This document shows positions 32,706 through 41,139 of a stretch of 64,000 nt of DNA, piece by piece. The first letter of the stretch is position 1. Each line of letters opens with the position of its first letter. Source of the DNA: Glycomyces amatae (lineage in GTDB: Bacteria > Actinomycetota > Actinomycetes > Mycobacteriales > Micromonosporaceae); NCBI RefSeq assembly GCF_020991375.1, contig NZ_JAJLQZ010000020.1:1-64000 (forward strand), in the 5' to 3' direction. The notes under the pieces are model-generated. The model did no database searches. It was given only the letters and a program-made list of their open reading frames with translations, and was not told the origin of the DNA. The position numbers were made by a program, and so were the translations under genes.

Positions 32706-33124
32706 CCCCCGCCAACTACCTCATCGACACCAGCGCTCTTGCTCGGCTGATGCGCGGAGAGGAGTCTGAGCAGGGGTGGGACCGGGCCGCGGCAGCGGGA
32801 CTGATCGCCGTGTGCCCCATCATCGAGTTGGAATACTTCTTCAGCTCACGCTCCTGGAAGGATCGCCAGCAGGACGAGCAGGACATGACCGCTCTGTTCT
32901 GCTGGGTCCATGTTGACGAACGGATGTTCCGCAGGGCGGTCGAAGTCCAGTCCGCATTGACGCGCAACGGCCATCATCGCAGCGCAGGTCCAGTCGACCT
33001 GCTGGTCGCGGCGACCGCAGAGTTCCATGATCTGACATTGCTGCACCGCGACCGGGACTTCGACTGCATCGCTGCCGTGACCGGCCAGCGCATGGAGTGG
33101 TTCGGGCGCGAACGCTCGACCTGA
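32702..33124 (+). CDS. vapC: VapC-type PIN-domain toxin
   Basis: A 140-aa PIN-domain ribonuclease, the toxin half of a VapBC module. The acidic catalytic set is seen as Asp9 (LIDTSAL), Glu42 (IIELEYF), Asp99 (GPVDLLVAATA) and Asp117/119 (HRDRDFD). VapC toxins usually cleave tRNA or rRNA. GTG 32702 overlaps the vapB stop. The module is complete, and it sits between dgt and trmB as an accessory insertion in otherwise core genes. Confidence 0.92.
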   Translation: MTPANYLIDTSALARLMRGEESEQGWDRAAAAGLIAVCPIIELEYFFSSRSWKDRQQDEQDMTALFCWVHVDERMFRRAVEVQSALTRNGHHRSAGPVDLLVAATAEFHDLTLLHRDRDFDCIAAVTGQRMEWFGRERST

Positions 33125-33169
33125 CGTGTGAGCGCCCCGCCGCTTCGTCTTCGTCGCGACGTTGAGTTC

Positions 33170-33205
33170 GCCGCGCAGCCCTGGCCTTATGGGGTGCTGC
33201 GCGGC
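33170..33205. terminator. Bidirectional hairpin between vapC and trmB
   Basis: GCCGCGCAGC (33170-33179) pairs with 33196-33205, 10 bp perfect with a 16-nt loop, between two convergent genes. Confidence 0.65.
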
Positions 33206-33214
33206 ATTCGCCTT

Positions 33215-33904
33215 TCAGCGCCTGCGGAAGACCACGTCGAAGATGTCCCGGCCCGCCTTGACGCCGCGGCGCTCGAACTTGGTGACCGGGCGGTGATCCG
33301 GGCGCGGTGCGAAGCCCTCCGCGGTGTTCTCGTACGCCTCGTCCGCGGTGAGGACCTCGAGCATCTGCTCGGCGTAGTCGGCGATGTCGGTGGCGCAGTG
33401 GAGGACCCCGCCCGGGCGCAGCAGCCCGGCCATCGTCGCCGCGTGCTCGGCCTGGACGATGCGCCGCTTGTGGTGGCGCTTCTTGGGCCACGGGTCGGGG
33501 AAGTACACCCGGATCTCGTCCAGCGACCCCGGCGCGATCCCGCGCCACAGCAGCGGCAGCGCGTCGCCCTGGTAGATCCGCAGGTTGTCGAGGCCGCGCT
33601 CCTCGGCGCGGGCCATGAGGTCGGCCACGCCCTGCGGGTAGACCTCGACGGCGAGGAGGTCGCGGCCGCGGTCGGCGTCGCACATCGCGGCGGCCGCCTC
33701 GCCGTTGCCCGAGCCGATCTCCAGGATCACCGGCGCAGTGCGGCCGAAGAGCTTCGCGAACTCGATCCGGCCGTCCTCGGGCCCCCACTCGACGCCGTAG
33801 CGCGGCCACAGCGACGCGAAGGCCTCGTCGTGGCGGGGCTTGTTGCGCCCCTGGCGGAAGTTGAACGTCAGGATGTGGCGGTGCTGCGGTTCCTCGTCAG
33901 GCAT
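33215..33904 (-). CDS. trmB: tRNA (guanine46-N7)-methyltransferase
   Basis: A 229-aa SAM-dependent enzyme that adds N7-methylguanosine at tRNA position 46. EIGSGNGEAAAAMC is the SAM-binding loop, VYFPDPWPKKRHHKRR the substrate-binding signature of TrmB, and TDIADYAEQMLEVL the later motif. Length is normal. It reads toward vapC and probably shares its promoter region with no other gene, as the next gene upstream ends 54 bp away and has the same direction. Confidence 0.95.
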   Translation of the reverse strand: MPDEEPQHRHILTFNFRQGRNKPRHDEAFASLWPRYGVEWGPEDGRIEFAKLFGRTAPVILEIGSGNGEAAAAMCDADRGRDLLAVEVYPQGVADLMARAEERGLDNLRIYQGDALPLLWRGIAPGSLDEIRVYFPDPWPKKRHHKRRIVQAEHAATMAGLLRPGGVLHCATDIADYAEQMLEVLTADEAYENTAEGFAPRPDHRPVTKFERRGVKAGRDIFDVVFRRR

Positions 33905-33958
33905 AACCGGGCAAGTCTAGCCGCAGCGCCGATGTGCGCTGCCTCATCGGCGCCGCGT

Positions 33959-34762
33959 TCAGCGTTCGAGCTTCGCGGGGGCCTCGTAGGAGCGCCCGCG
34001 CACGCCCGCGGGCCCGTCCGGGCGCCTCGGGTCGGGCCGGGGCGGCGGCGCGGACTCGTCGCGGAGGGTCCCGTTCTCGAACAGGTACGACTCGCGGGGC
34101 TCGTCCTCCTCGTCGGCGTCGTCGCCGTCGGGCTGCTCCGGGACGTAGGTGGGCGGGCCGACCTCCTCGTGCTCGGGCTCGGCCGTGAGCATCGCCTTCG
34201 GGCGGCGGGGTCGGCGGCGCGTCTGCTTGGCCCGCTCGCGCAGGAAGTACACGTAGCCGCCGAGCGCCAGCGTCGACACCCCGGCGCCGATCCAGAATCC
34301 CGGACCGCCGATCGCGACGCCCGCGAGCTCGAGCACGGTGAGCGCGATGAGCACGTAGAGGATGCGGCGGTGGCGCCGCCGCCACCATTCGGCGCGCCTC
34401 TGCCGGAGCCTGGCCTGCTCGTGCATCTCGGGATCCTCGCCGGTCAACGACTGGTCGGTCTCCAACCGTACCGAGTCGCCGCGACGCGTGCCGCGCCGCT
34501 CCCACCCGCGTGACTTCCCCTGGGCCGGAACGTCTTGCGCCTCCATCAACTCGTCGAGGGAATTGTCCGTCTCGTCCAGTTTCGCGACGGGGTGCGAGGC
34601 GGGGCGCGAGGGCCGGCCCTTCTCGCGGTCGAGCACGCGGGCGTCGGAGGAGGACCGGTCGGCGATCATCCGCTCGTCCGAGTCGTAGCGGCGCACCAGC
34701 GCCGGGGTCAGGGCCAGCAGGGCCGTAGCGGCCAGCAGTGCCAATAGGACCGATGCGGGCAT
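33959..34762 (-). CDS. Membrane protein resembling SepX/GlpR
   Basis: A 267-aa protein with an N-terminal helix VLLALLAATALLALTPALVR ending in RRYDSDE, a long charged cytosolic loop, then RRRHRRILYVLIALTVLELA and GFWIGAGVSTLALGGYVYFL as two further helices, and a charged tail. This order resembles the SepX/GlpR (gephyrin-like receptor) proteins, which help place the divisome in Streptomyces. The match is architectural and not proven by residue identity. AGAGGAGGTGA just before the ATG is one of the best ribosome sites in the window. Confidence 0.6.
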   Translation of the reverse strand: MPASVLLALLAATALLALTPALVRRYDSDERMIADRSSSDARVLDREKGRPSRPASHPVAKLDETDNSLDELMEAQDVPAQGKSRGWERRGTRRGDSVRLETDQSLTGEDPEMHEQARLRQRRAEWWRRRHRRILYVLIALTVLELAGVAIGGPGFWIGAGVSTLALGGYVYFLRERAKQTRRRPRRPKAMLTAEPEHEEVGPPTYVPEQPDGDDADEEDEPRESYLFENGTLRDESAPPPRPDPRRPDGPAGVRGRSYEAPAKLER

Positions 34763-35122
34763 CGCTCACCTCCTCTGCGTCGTTCGGGGCTTCACGCGCG
34801 TGCTCCCAAGGTACGCAATCGTGTGCCGCATTTCCGACACTTGACTGGAACCTGAACGCAAAGTCCCGATACCATCACACCTGGTCACAATCACATCACA
34901 ATTCCCGGTTATGGCAGCTTTTTGCCCTAAACTCACTGCAATGTCCAGTTCGCACGGAGGCCCGAATCCGAACCGCGCGCCGGGCGCAACCTGAGGTGCA
35001 CTCGATCGTTACCCCAAGGGAGACATCGAAAACTCCTCACCCGAACCACCTCGCACGCGAGCACGATCCGAGCCCCCCGATGGTACGAGCTCGGCGCAAC
35101 CAGGAAGGAGCCCCGGCGAACG
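34763..35122. other. Divergent promoter region of the sigma-fusion gene
   Basis: A 360-bp gap of unusually low GC. GGAACC (34847-34852) followed 15 bp later by GATACC (34868-34873) resembles an ECF-type promoter and would fit autoregulation of the downstream sigma fusion. Several TCACA repeats follow (34884-34900). AGGAAGGAG at 35102-35110 serves the downstream ATG. Confidence 0.4.
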
Positions 35123-37663
35123 ATGCCCGAGACCGTCCCCGCCGGCGATCCGCGCCGCGCAGGCCCCGACGCCGACGAGGCCCCCGAAGGCCGCTCCGAC
35201 CCCGAGCTCATCGCCGCCACCCGCGACGGCGACACCACCGCCTACGCCGTCCTCTACGAGCGCCACGTCCACGCCGCCCGCCGCCTCGCCCGCGTCCTCT
35301 CGCGCGACCCCGCCGGCGCCGACGACCTCGTCTCCGAGACCTTCGCCCGGCTCCTCCACACCCTCCGCGACGGCGGCGGCCCCGACCTCGCCTTCCGCCC
35401 CTACATGCTCCGGACCCTCCGCAACACCTTCTACGACCGGGTCCGGCGCGACAAGCGCGTCGAGTTCACCGACGACCTCTCCCCGCACGACACCGGCGAG
35501 CGCTTCGTCGACCCCGCCGTCGAGGGCCAGGAGCGCCGCTACGCCGCCCTCGCCTTCGGCAAGCTCCCCGAGCGCTGGCGGATGGTCCTGTGGCACACCG
35601 AGGTCGAGGAGGACTCCCCGGCCAAGATCGCCACCATGCTCGGCATGACCCCCAACGGGGTCGCCGCGCTCGCCTACCGCGCCCGCGAGAAGCTGCGCCA
35701 GAACTACCTGACCGAGCACGCCGCCGACGCCCCGCGCGAGGAGTGCCGCTGGACCGTCGACCGGCTCGGCGCGCGCGTGCGCGGCAAACTCGGCGACCGC
35801 GACGCGGCGAAGGTCGACGAGCACCTCGACGCGTGCGTCACCTGCAACCTGCTGTCCGCCGAGCTGACCGAGCTCAACTCGGGACTGCGCGGCGTCGTCG
35901 CCGGGGTCCTCCTCGGCGGCGCGGCGGTGCCGTACCTCGCGGCCGGGACCGCCTCGGCGGCCGGGCTCGCGGTCGGCGGCGCGCTCGCGTTCCTCCTCGC
36001 GCCCTTCAAGGCGGCCCTGAACTGGATCCGCCGGATCGCCCAGCAGCTCGGCACCAAGGGCGCGGTCGCGTCCGGCACGGCGGTCGCGGTGGCCGCCGTC
36101 GTCGCGGTCGTGGCGCTCTCCGGCGACGAGGAGGCGCCCCCGCAGGCCGCCCCCGAGCAGGAGCTCGTCCAGCCCGCGGAGGACGAGGAGCCCGCGCCCG
36201 AGGACCCGGCCGACCCCGCCAACCCGCCCGGCCCGCAGCCCGAACCCGAGGACCCGGCCGAGCCCGACGACCCCGCCGAACCCGGGCCCGACCCGGCCGA
36301 GCCGGACCCGTCCCCGGCCGAGCCCGCCGCCTACGGGATCGCGCACGGCCTCGGCACCACCGGCCTCGTCGCCGGCGGCGAAGCGGTCCTGCCGATCCGC
36401 CTCGAAGCGCCCGACGCCGGCGCCGCGGGCGGCGGCTACGCCCCGACCACCCGCCAGGCCGAGGCTTTGGGCACCGACGGGCCTTCCGGCGAGGCCCTGC
36501 GCACGGGCGAGGCCTCGAGCACCGGCGGGCCTCCCCGCGCCCAGGCCGCCGCCACCGACCGCGTCACGCTCGACATCACCCTGCCCGAGGGCATCGGCCT
36601 CGCCGCCGAGACCGCCGCGCCGGGCTGGACCTGCACCGAGGCCGACGCCCAGATCCACTGCGCCATCGACGCGCTGCCCGACCCGGCCGAGGCCCGCGTG
36701 CGCATCAGCATCGCCGACGACGTCAGCGGCTACCGGACCTTCCACGTCACCGTCGCGGGCCCGGGCATCGGCGGCACCACCGCGCTCCAGGTCCCGATCG
36801 CCCCGGCCGGGAGCGTGGTCGGCTACGCCAGTCTCGACGCCACCGGCGTCACCGCCGCTGGGAACACGTGGATGACCTGCTCGATCCCCGGCTGCCGCGA
36901 GGCGGCGCTCCTGGGCGGCGGCGACCGCTGGCCGATGAAGGCCTACAAGCCCGGCGACGCGCCCGCCGGACGCGAAGGCGAGGCCGTCTCGGGCGCGGTG
37001 CTGGAGGTCCCCGGCGGCGCCGAGGTGCGCTGGGCGGGCCTGTACTGGGCCGGGGCCCACGAGGACCTGCCGACCGAGGTGTCGATCGCGGGGCCGGACG
37101 GCTCCTGGTCGAGCCTCACGGCCGACTCCACGCGCGACACCAGCCCCGGGACGCAGGCGTTCGCCGACGTCACCGCCCTGGTGTCGGGCGGCGGCGAGTA
37201 CTGGGTGGCCACCGACAACCACCGGCTGCCGACCTCGGAGTGCGACCACTGGCCGATCGGCGGCGACGCGCACTGCCTCGACCGGCACTTCGCGGGCTGG
37301 GCGCTCACCGTGGTCTACGCCGAGCCGGGCGCCGCGGCCGAGGAGGTCGCCGTGTACGACGGCGCGCCGGCCGCCGACACCGAGATCCAGGTCGAGGACG
37401 GCGGCGAGGTCGAGATAGCGGCGGCCCTGTGGGGCGGGTCGGCGTACCGCCGCGGGGACCGCCTCACCGCCGACGGGCAGCGCCTCGGCGAGCCCGCGGC
37501 CGCGTACGCGCACGGGGCGGTGAACAACCCGCGCTGGTACGCGTTCGGGGTGGACGTGAACGTGTACCGGGCCCAGGCGGGGGAGGACGCGGTGATCCGC
37601 TTCGAACGCGGCGACGACCCGTTCATCGTGGGCGTGGTCGCGGTCGCCTCGCCACTGGACTGA
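35123..37663 (+). CDS. ECF sigma factor fused to anti-sigma domain, membrane helices and ectodomain
   Basis: An 846-aa multidomain protein. Residues ~25-112 are sigma region 2 (VLYERHVHAARRLARVLSRD, AGADDLVSETFARLLHTL, RTLRNTFYDRVRR). Residues ~138-192 are region 4 with the recognition helix TMLGMTPNGVAALAYRAREK. Cys208, His234, Cys238 and Cys241 (HLDACVTC) form a canonical zinc anti-sigma motif. Two hydrophobic segments (about 257-294 and 313-332) cross the membrane, followed by a Pro/Glu/Asp-repeat stalk (337-402) and a ~440-residue extracellular domain. Its end, with AGLYWAG, TAFADVT-type and HFAGWALTVVYAEPG motifs, resembles DUF3344/DUF11-like surface domains. Sensor, anti-sigma and sigma factor lie in one chain, so release would need proteolysis or a conformational switch. 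Known fused ECF groups exist in Actinobacteria; the ectodomain here I do not recognise from them. Confidence 0.88.
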   Translation: MPETVPAGDPRRAGPDADEAPEGRSDPELIAATRDGDTTAYAVLYERHVHAARRLARVLSRDPAGADDLVSETFARLLHTLRDGGGPDLAFRPYMLRTLRNTFYDRVRRDKRVEFTDDLSPHDTGERFVDPAVEGQERRYAALAFGKLPERWRMVLWHTEVEEDSPAKIATMLGMTPNGVAALAYRAREKLRQNYLTEHAADAPREECRWTVDRLGARVRGKLGDRDAAKVDEHLDACVTCNLLSAELTELNSGLRGVVAGVLLGGAAVPYLAAGTASAAGLAVGGALAFLLAPFKAALNWIRRIAQQLGTKGAVASGTAVAVAAVVAVVALSGDEEAPPQAAPEQELVQPAEDEEPAPEDPADPANPPGPQPEPEDPAEPDDPAEPGPDPAEPDPSPAEPAAYGIAHGLGTTGLVAGGEAVLPIRLEAPDAGAAGGGYAPTTRQAEALGTDGPSGEALRTGEASSTGGPPRAQAAATDRVTLDITLPEGIGLAAETAAPGWTCTEADAQIHCAIDALPDPAEARVRISIADDVSGYRTFHVTVAGPGIGGTTALQVPIAPAGSVVGYASLDATGVTAAGNTWMTCSIPGCREAALLGGGDRWPMKAYKPGDAPAGREGEAVSGAVLEVPGGAEVRWAGLYWAGAHEDLPTEVSIAGPDGSWSSLTADSTRDTSPGTQAFADVTALVSGGGEYWVATDNHRLPTSECDHWPIGGDAHCLDRHFAGWALTVVYAEPGAAAEEVAVYDGAPAADTEIQVEDGGEVEIAAALWGGSAYRRGDRLTADGQRLGEPAAAYAHGAVNNPRWYAFGVDVNVYRAQAGEDAVIRFERGDDPFIVGVVAVASPLD

Positions 37664-37682
37664 GCCGCGGCGGCGGGATCCG

Positions 37683-37747
37683 CCCCCGGGGTCGGGTGTG
37701 TCGGAATCCCGACACCCCCGTGTCAACTTTGGCGCGGGGGTGCGACA
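37683..37747 (+). repeat. Dispersed palindromic-ended repeat, class I
   Basis: Starts CCCCCGGGGTCGGGTGTGTC and ends GCGGGGGTGCGACA. The left part forms the hairpin GTGTCGG-AATC-CCGACAC, and the middle carries GTGTCAACTTTGGCGC, which recurs at 45.1 kb. Confidence 0.75.
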
Positions 37748-37763
37748 GCGCCGTGTTCGACCG

Positions 37764-37827
37764 GCCCCCGGGGTCGGGTGCGTCGCGGGCCGGGCCCCTC
37801 GCACAAGGGTGCCCGGCGGGTGCGACA
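37764..37827 (+). repeat. Dispersed palindromic-ended repeat, class II
   Basis: Starts GCCCCCGGGGTCGGGTGCGT and ends GGTGCCCGGCGGGTGCGACA with CCCCTCGCACAAGGG inside. It follows the class I copy after 16 bp. Confidence 0.75.
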
Positions 37828-37923
37828 GTTCCCTCCGGCGAGGCCGGCCCCGCCGGCGGGCGGGCGCGGACGCCCGTTCTCGGCGGTACCGCTCCCGCCG
37901 TCCGACGGGTATCCTGACGCTTG

Positions 37924-38451
37924 ATGTCGACCTCTACCGAAGCGCCGCCCCCGACCCGCAGCGGTCCCCGGGGCCTGGTCGCGCGCGCCACCGACCTGCT
38001 TCGTCGGCACGCCGCCGAGCTCATGCGCTTCGCCGGGGTCGGCGGCACCGCGTACGTGATCGACCTCGGCCTGTTCAACCTCATGTACCTGGGGCTCGAC
38101 TGGTCCTACTGGTGGGCCAAGGTCGTCTCCACGATCGTGGCGACCACCGTGGCCTTCGCCGGGAACCGCCACTGGACCTGGCGCGAGCGCCGCGGCAGCG
38201 CCGCCGCCCACCGCCAGTACGCCCTCTACTTCTTCTTCAACGGCATCGGCCTGCTCATCTCGCTCGGCTGCCTGTGGGCCAACGCGGGCCTCGCCCAGGT
38301 CTGGCCCCAGTACTTCGACAACGAGCTGGCCGTGAACCTCGCGGCGAACTTCTTCGGCGTCGGCCTCGCCACGATCTTCCGCTTCTTCGCCTACCGCACC
38401 TGGGTCTTCCGCCATCCGCCCCCGCTCGCGGAAGCGCTCGAGAGCGCCTGA
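37924..38451 (+). CDS. GtrA-family membrane protein
   Basis: A 175-aa GtrA-family protein with four membrane helices, thought to help move lipid-linked sugars or regulate glycosylation of the envelope. LMRFAGVGGTAYVIDLGLFN is the family opening and FRFFAYRTWVF the typical ending, with NRHWTWRERR between helices. A TATCCT box (37910-37915) lies eight bases before the ATG, so the message may be leaderless; TTG 37921 is in frame just upstream. Confidence 0.9.
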   Translation: MSTSTEAPPPTRSGPRGLVARATDLLRRHAAELMRFAGVGGTAYVIDLGLFNLMYLGLDWSYWWAKVVSTIVATTVAFAGNRHWTWRERRGSAAAHRQYALYFFFNGIGLLISLGCLWANAGLAQVWPQYFDNELAVNLAANFFGVGLATIFRFFAYRTWVFRHPPPLAEALESA

Positions 38452-38466
38452 GCCGCAGCACACCGA

Positions 38467-38494
38467 AGGCCCGCACCGACACCGGTGCGGGCCT
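38467..38494. terminator. Hairpin between convergent genes
   Basis: AGGCCCGCACCG (38467-38478) pairs with 38483-38494, a 12-bp perfect stem and 4-nt loop, between the GtrA-like gene and the PH-domain gene. Confidence 0.75.
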
Positions 38495-38509
38495 GTCGCG
38501 TCATGGCGC

Positions 38510-39037
38510 TCAGGCGCCGTCGAGGCTCTCGCCCGCGCGGCGGGACCGGTCGTCCTCGGCCAGCTGGTACAGCAGGGCCTTCGTCTTGTCGACCTTCGGG
38601 ACGTCGACCAGGTTGATCTCGCCGTCGTCGGAGGCCGAGTCGATGTTCATGTCGCCGAAGCCGAAGATCCGCTCCCAGACGTTCTGCGTGTACGACACGG
38701 TGTTGACGCGGGCCAGCGGGATGTGGCGGCTCTCGCGGGTGATGAGGCCGTCGCGCCACATGACGCGCTGGTCGGTGATCACGTAGTGCGTCGAGCGCCA
38801 GCGGATCCACGGGATCACCGACAGCCAGATGAGCAGCGCGAGGAAGACGACGACCTCGGCCAGGATCAGCCAGATCTTCCCGTCCCAGTCGAGCCTGGTG
38901 GTGTACGTGATCGCGATGGCGGCGATGGCCAGGAAGACGACGAACCACAGGACCGGTCCGACGCCCTCCTTCCAGTGCGGGCGGGTGTGGAGCTTGACCA
39001 CTTCGTCGCGGGCGAGCTGGTCGTCGGGATATCCCAC
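38510..39037 (-). CDS. PH-domain (bPH2/DUF304) membrane protein
   Basis: A 175-aa protein with two N-terminal membrane helices (LWFVVFLAIAAIAITYT; ILAEVVVFLALLIWLSVIPW) followed by a bacterial PH domain (THYVITDQRVMWRDGLITRE, IPLARVNTVSYTQNVWERIF). Such proteins are common actinobacterial envelope proteins of unknown role. GTG 39037 is preceded by GGAGG. It is separated from the downstream-reading LuxR-type gene by about 140 bp and reads the same way. Confidence 0.88.
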   Translation of the reverse strand: MGYPDDQLARDEVVKLHTRPHWKEGVGPVLWFVVFLAIAAIAITYTTRLDWDGKIWLILAEVVVFLALLIWLSVIPWIRWRSTHYVITDQRVMWRDGLITRESRHIPLARVNTVSYTQNVWERIFGFGDMNIDSASDDGEINLVDVPKVDKTKALLYQLAEDDRSRRAGESLDGA

Positions 39038-39174
39038 TGCGGACCTCCAGGAGTGAGAAACGGGCGGGGGCGATACGAATGTTCAAAAGCACAGTACAAC
39101 ACCCCGGCTCCGCCTCCGGTTCCACGATTACCGGTGTCCGCGCCGCCCGTCGCGGGCCGCCGCCGCGCCGAGGC

Positions 39175-40188
39175 TCAAGGCACCCAGCCGTTCTTCGCCG
39201 CGTGCCAGCCCAACTGGATCCGGGTGTCCACATCGGCCAGGTCCATGAGCTCGCGCACGCGCCGCTGCACGGTCCGCAGCCCGATGCCGAGCTTCGCCGC
39301 GATCGACTGGTCGGTGAGCCCGGCGATCAAGAGGCCCAGCAGGACCGCGTCGTCCTCGTGGATCTCCTTCGCGTACAAGGCTTCGGCTCCGGCGGTCGTG
39401 GCGGGGATGCCCGTCGTCCACAACTGCTCGAACAGCGCCCCCGCCAGCGCCACGATCGGGCGGCTGCCGGTGACGATCGCCTTCGGGCGGCCCGCGCCCG
39501 GCGCCTCGATCACGGCGGTCCGCTCGTCCACGACCAGCAGCTTGAGCGGCAGCCGCTTCGCGAACCGCACCTCGTCGCCCGAGCCCAGGGCGTAGCGCAG
39601 GTAGTCGGCGTACGGGTCGATGTCCAGCAGCGCCCGGTCGAACAGGTGCCGCTGGGACACGTTGCGGCCCTGGAGCTCCAGGTGCAGCCCCGCCTCGGGC
39701 ACCGGCAGGACCATCGGCGGGCGCACGAAGGTCCGCACGCTGCGCTCGGCCGCGTACTTGAGCTGGCGCAGGCGCGAGCGGATCGCGACCGCCCCCGTCA
39801 CGACCTCCCAGCTGCCCTGGTCGGTGCCGCTCGCCCCCGGGCCGGTCCGGTGGATCTCCATGAGCTCGCGCAGCGCCTCGTACTCGTCGAGGACCTCGCC
39901 GAGCTGGGAGGCGATGCGCCCGCCCAGGACCGTGTCGGGCCCGACCGCGCGGAAGCTCGAGTCGGCGATCATCGTGGCGAAGCCGTCCTCGACCAGGCGC
40001 ATGAGGGTGTCGCGCACGTGCACGGCCGACCGCCCGGACTCGGCCGCCAGCTGCGACACCGAAGCGTCTGCTTTGGACAGCAGGAGCCGGTAGAGCGACT
40101 CGTCCTCGGCGTCGAGGCCCGTCGGCCCCGACGGCTGCCGGGGCGGCCGGAGACCGCGGTCCCCGCTCTCGCGCGCCTGGTCGGACAC
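39175..40188 (-). CDS. LuxR-type helix-turn-helix regulator
   Basis: A 337-aa regulator. The N terminus (SKADASVSQLAAESGRSAVH, then VRDTLMRLVEDGFA) is a winged-helix-like domain of the TrmB/MarR type, the middle a PIN-like or phospholipase-D-like sensing domain, and the C terminus (DQSIAAKLGIGLRTVQRRVR, then ELMDLADVDTR) a LuxR-family HTH. This order is widespread in Streptomyces and relatives, where such regulators often respond to metabolic or developmental cues. GTG 40188 gives the family start. The ligand is unknown. Confidence 0.85.
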   Translation of the reverse strand: MSDQARESGDRGLRPPRQPSGPTGLDAEDESLYRLLLSKADASVSQLAAESGRSAVHVRDTLMRLVEDGFATMIADSSFRAVGPDTVLGGRIASQLGEVLDEYEALRELMEIHRTGPGASGTDQGSWEVVTGAVAIRSRLRQLKYAAERSVRTFVRPPMVLPVPEAGLHLELQGRNVSQRHLFDRALLDIDPYADYLRYALGSGDEVRFAKRLPLKLLVVDERTAVIEAPGAGRPKAIVTGSRPIVALAGALFEQLWTTGIPATTAGAEALYAKEIHEDDAVLLGLLIAGLTDQSIAAKLGIGLRTVQRRVRELMDLADVDTRIQLGWHAAKNGWVP

Positions 40189-40296
40189 TGCGCTGCTCCT
40201 CGGTAGTGCGAGCCCCTCGTTCGGAAGCCGTGATGGTGTGAGAACTCTGGCCGGTTCGTAAGGCCCGCGGGCCGCGCGGGCCGCGCCGCCCCGCGT

Positions 40297-41097
40297 TCAG
40301 CCCTGCGGCCGCAGATGGACCACGTCGCCCGCCGCGACGGTCGCCACCGCGCCGCCCCCGCCCGGGTCGATCTGGAGGCGCCCCTCCGAGTCGATGCCCA
40401 CCGCCCGACCGGAAAGCTTGCGGCCGTTGGGGAACGATACCGCGACATGGCTCCCCAGGGTGGCGGAGTTGCGGCGCCAGCGCTCGATCACCGAGGCCGG
40501 GCCGCGCTCGTTCCAACTGCGGTACACGGCCGCCAGGTGCGTCAGGAACGCGACCGCGATCGCCTCCCGGTCGAGCTCGGCGGCCCCCGCGAGCAGGAGC
40601 GAGGTCCCGCCCGGCACCGGCAGCTCCTCCTCGGTCAGCGAGACGTTGAGGCCCGTCCCGACGACCACCGCGCCCCCCTCGGCCTGGGCGAGGATGCCGC
40701 AGACCTTCCGGCCCTCCAGCAGCACGTCGTTGGGCCACTTGAGCTTCGCGCTCACCCCGCAGGCCGCCTTGAGCGCCTCCTCCAGGGCCACGGCGGTCAG
40801 GAGGCCCAGCGTCCCCCACTGCTCGCGCGGCAGGGCGGGCCGCAGCAGGAACGACATGGTCAGGCCCGCCCCGGCGGGGCTCACCCACCGCCGGTCGAGC
40901 CGCCCGCGCCCGGCCGACTGCTCCTCGGCGATGAGGACCCGGCCCTCGCGGGCGCCGTGCCGCGCGGCCTCGGCCAGGTCCGCGTTCGTCGACCCTGTGA
41001 CAGGCACCACGTCGACCTGGTTCCAGAAGTCGGACTTCTCCGACAACGACGTCCAGAGGGCGTGCCGGTCCAGTGGCTTTCTCGTCGGTGTGCTCAC
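40297..41097 (-). CDS. birA: Biotin--[acetyl-CoA carboxylase] ligase
   Basis: A 266-aa monofunctional biotin protein ligase without an N-terminal repressor domain. [20 protein letters not shown] begins the fold, [16 protein letters not shown] is the biotin-AMP site, and [17 protein letters not shown] the catalytic lysine region; the C-terminal cap ends in VAAGDVVHL. It biotinylates acyl-CoA carboxylase, whose beta subunit is encoded divergently. GTG 41097 is chosen because a TACGCT box (41104-41109) ends six bases upstream; ATG 41103 lies inside that promoter. Confidence 0.92.
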   Translation of the reverse strand: MSTPTRKPLDRHALWTSLSEKSDFWNQVDVVPVTGSTNADLAEAARHGAREGRVLIAEEQSAGRGRLDRRWVSPAGAGLTMSFLLRPALPREQWGTLGLLTAVALEEALKAACGVSAKLKWPNDVLLEGRKVCGILAQAEGGAVVVGTGLNVSLTEEELPVPGGTSLLLAGAAELDREAIAVAFLTHLAAVYRSWNERGPASVIERWRRNSATLGSHVAVSFPNGRKLSGRAVGIDSEGRLQIDPGGGGAVATVAAGDVVHLRPQG

Positions 41098-41103
41098 GCA
41101 CAT

Positions 41104-41132
41104 AGCGTAGCCACCGGCCGGGCCGATACGAT
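41104..41132. promoter_or_regulatory. Overlapping divergent promoters of birA and accD
   Basis: TACGCT on the minus strand (41109 to 41104) and TACGAT on the plus strand (41127-41132) are 17 bp apart, so each -35 position coincides with the other gene's -10 box. Both genes begin about seven bases after their own box, and neither has a ribosome site. Use of the two promoters should be mutually exclusive. Confidence 0.55.
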
Positions 41133-41139
41133 CCGAGTC

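Noticed and set aside
34738-37917. A 1059-aa rightward frame over the sigma-fusion gene
   Set aside because: Arg/Pro-rich in the alternative frame; the sigma and anti-sigma motifs are in the other frame.
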